A DNA stretch of 64,000 nucleotides from Paulownia fortunei (lineage: Eukaryota; Streptophyta; Magnoliopsida; Lamiales; Paulowniaceae). Numbering within the stretch: position 1 is the first letter of the stretch; the number at the start of each line of letters is the position of its first letter. Position numbers and translations under genes: made by a program. The stretch spans positions 124,001 through 188,000 of the forward strand of contig JAGSPU010000055.1 in assembly GCA_019321725.1 (NCBI GenBank). Reading direction: 5' to 3'. Shown one piece after another: positions 62,883 through 64,000 of the stretch. The notes under the pieces were generated by a model. That model was not told the origin of the DNA and ran no database searches. It saw only the letters and a program-made list of their open reading frames with translations.

Positions 62883-62907
62883 GGGAGGGAGGGGGTGGGG
62901 GGTGGGG
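62883..62907 (+). other. G-quadruplex motif
   Basis: Five G runs of 3, 3, 5, 6 and 4 bases are separated by single A or T bases. Single-base loops favour a very stable parallel quadruplex. The surroundings are AT-rich, so the tract stands out. Confidence 0.75.
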
Positions 62908-64000
62908 AGCCAAAAGTCAAGATAATTTATCTTTTATGTCTCCAAAAGACTGCTACGAAACTTCATATTTTAGTCCCAAAACTATAGTTGAACACGAACA
63001 CGCCCTCTATTCTCAACATTTTGTTTTTTCATAAGTCCAATTGTTTGAATGTTTAATTGAAACATGGGGAAAAAACGAGTTCTTGCCAGTGAAGATTCTT
63101 GCTCCTTTTTTGACTTTGCCTGCAGTTTTGGATAAGCTCAAGCCTAATAGTCTAAGTCTCGTGTTTCAGCTTTCAAGTTTATGGGGCACCAAAACTCCGT
63201 GTTTTGAAAGTCAAAATAAAATAAATGTATTATTGTACAATAGTTTGAACATCTCTAGTGGTGTAATTTCTAAATTTTGGGTTTGGATCCATGTTGTATT
63301 AGAGATCCTAATTATTAAAATCCAAGTTGGTTCATTAACAAACTTATGAACAGGCCGTAATAATTCAATTATTAAGCCCATAATATATTACAAAATAAAT
63401 GGAAAATGGGACTATAAAGGCAATGGACAAGAACAACACATTAGTTAACATTAATAGGCAGCCCATACAAATTAGAGACCAATCACTGCAAACATCCCAA
63501 ATTGTGGTTGATGTAGCACTGGCAAATTAAAGTTCAAGCAGACGTGACTAGTAACAATTTTTTTTGAATTTTTTAAAATAACTCGAATAAAACATGATAT
63601 TTTCGTAAGACGTTGAAAACCCATATATATATCTTTTATAAATAATAATGTGATAAAATTTCTCAATTTTTTTTCTTTAATAAAGGGATTTATTCTCGAA
63701 TTTTATTCATATTTTAATAAGATCCTATTATATTAATTTATTTATTTTTTATTTTTCAAACCAGCTGAATTCGAATTTAATTGGATCCTAAAAGAACATA
63801 CAAATTCAAGCCCGAATTTAATTTCCAAAAGCTTGAGGTTGAGGTCAATGAAGAGAAATAGAGCCTATTTCTGAATGGGTCACCAGAACCACATATTAAA
63901 AGTCAAAGTAAAACCATATATAGAATCACTACATCCATATTAGAAGTCAGGTACATTCGTCAATATTTTTAGGATCTGGTGGCTGCGGCTCCCAATAATG

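Larger units (their letters stand above)
51055..64000. other. 13-kb terminal region, no recognised gene
   Basis: Begins with the HIPP 3' flank (AATAAA near 51303 as a candidate polyadenylation signal). The rest is AT-rich DNA with no supported exon. It contains tandem duplications near 55215 and 57370, a compound microsatellite, a CTTTTT repeat at 52384-52410, a dispersed-repeat copy at 59281-59342, a 16-bp palindrome and a G-quadruplex motif. The last 30 bp become more GC-rich (GATCTGGTGGCTGCGGCTCC) after TTTTTAG, so an exon could start or end at the window edge, but nothing can be assigned. Confidence 0.6.

Overview
This window is nuclear DNA from a dicot plant. All five well-supported genes belong to plant families, have spliced structures with GT-AG introns (plus one AT-AC and one GC-AG intron), and are most like eudicot orthologues. 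The intergenic DNA is long, AT-rich and full of microsatellites and decayed local duplications. The species cannot be named from what is visible. I see no bacterial, viral or clustered defence-type system, and no previously undescribed multi-gene system.

Layout. 1-3633: no recognised gene, two tandem duplications. 3634-6582 (minus): five-exon gene for a probable chloroplast-targeted protein of unknown function. 6583-19698: about 13 kb with no recognised gene, holding a site II motif cluster, a tandem duplication, a SINE-like element and microsatellites. 19699-26207 (plus): ten-exon ABCB1 (PGP1/MDR1-type) auxin-transport ABC protein. 28640-30055 (minus): four-exon homologue of Bud20/ZNF593, a pre-60S ribosome export factor, whose first intron is a U12-type AT-AC intron and whose promoter carries a telo-box and site II motifs. 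30259-38229: no firm gene. 38230-41881 (plus): nine-exon CSLA glucomannan mannan synthase with a GC-AG intron. 42537-43133 (minus): weak candidate for a 35-residue two-exon gene. 43887-44055: broken Ty1/copia reverse-transcriptase relic. 48727-51054 (plus): five-exon HIPP-type heavy-metal-associated isoprenylated protein. 51055-64000: no recognised gene; tandem duplications, a compound microsatellite, a G-quadruplex motif and a palindrome.

The genes are functionally independent neighbours (auxin export, ribosome biogenesis, cell-wall mannan synthesis, metal binding), as is usual in plant chromosomes. The most important practical observation is that three of the five genes carry single-base indels in otherwise conserved exons (seven in total, six of them deletions). 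With those indels allowed for, every coding length becomes an exact multiple of three with the expected family ending. This looks more like consensus error in the assembly than like pseudogenes, and simple ORF calling breaks these genes into pieces.
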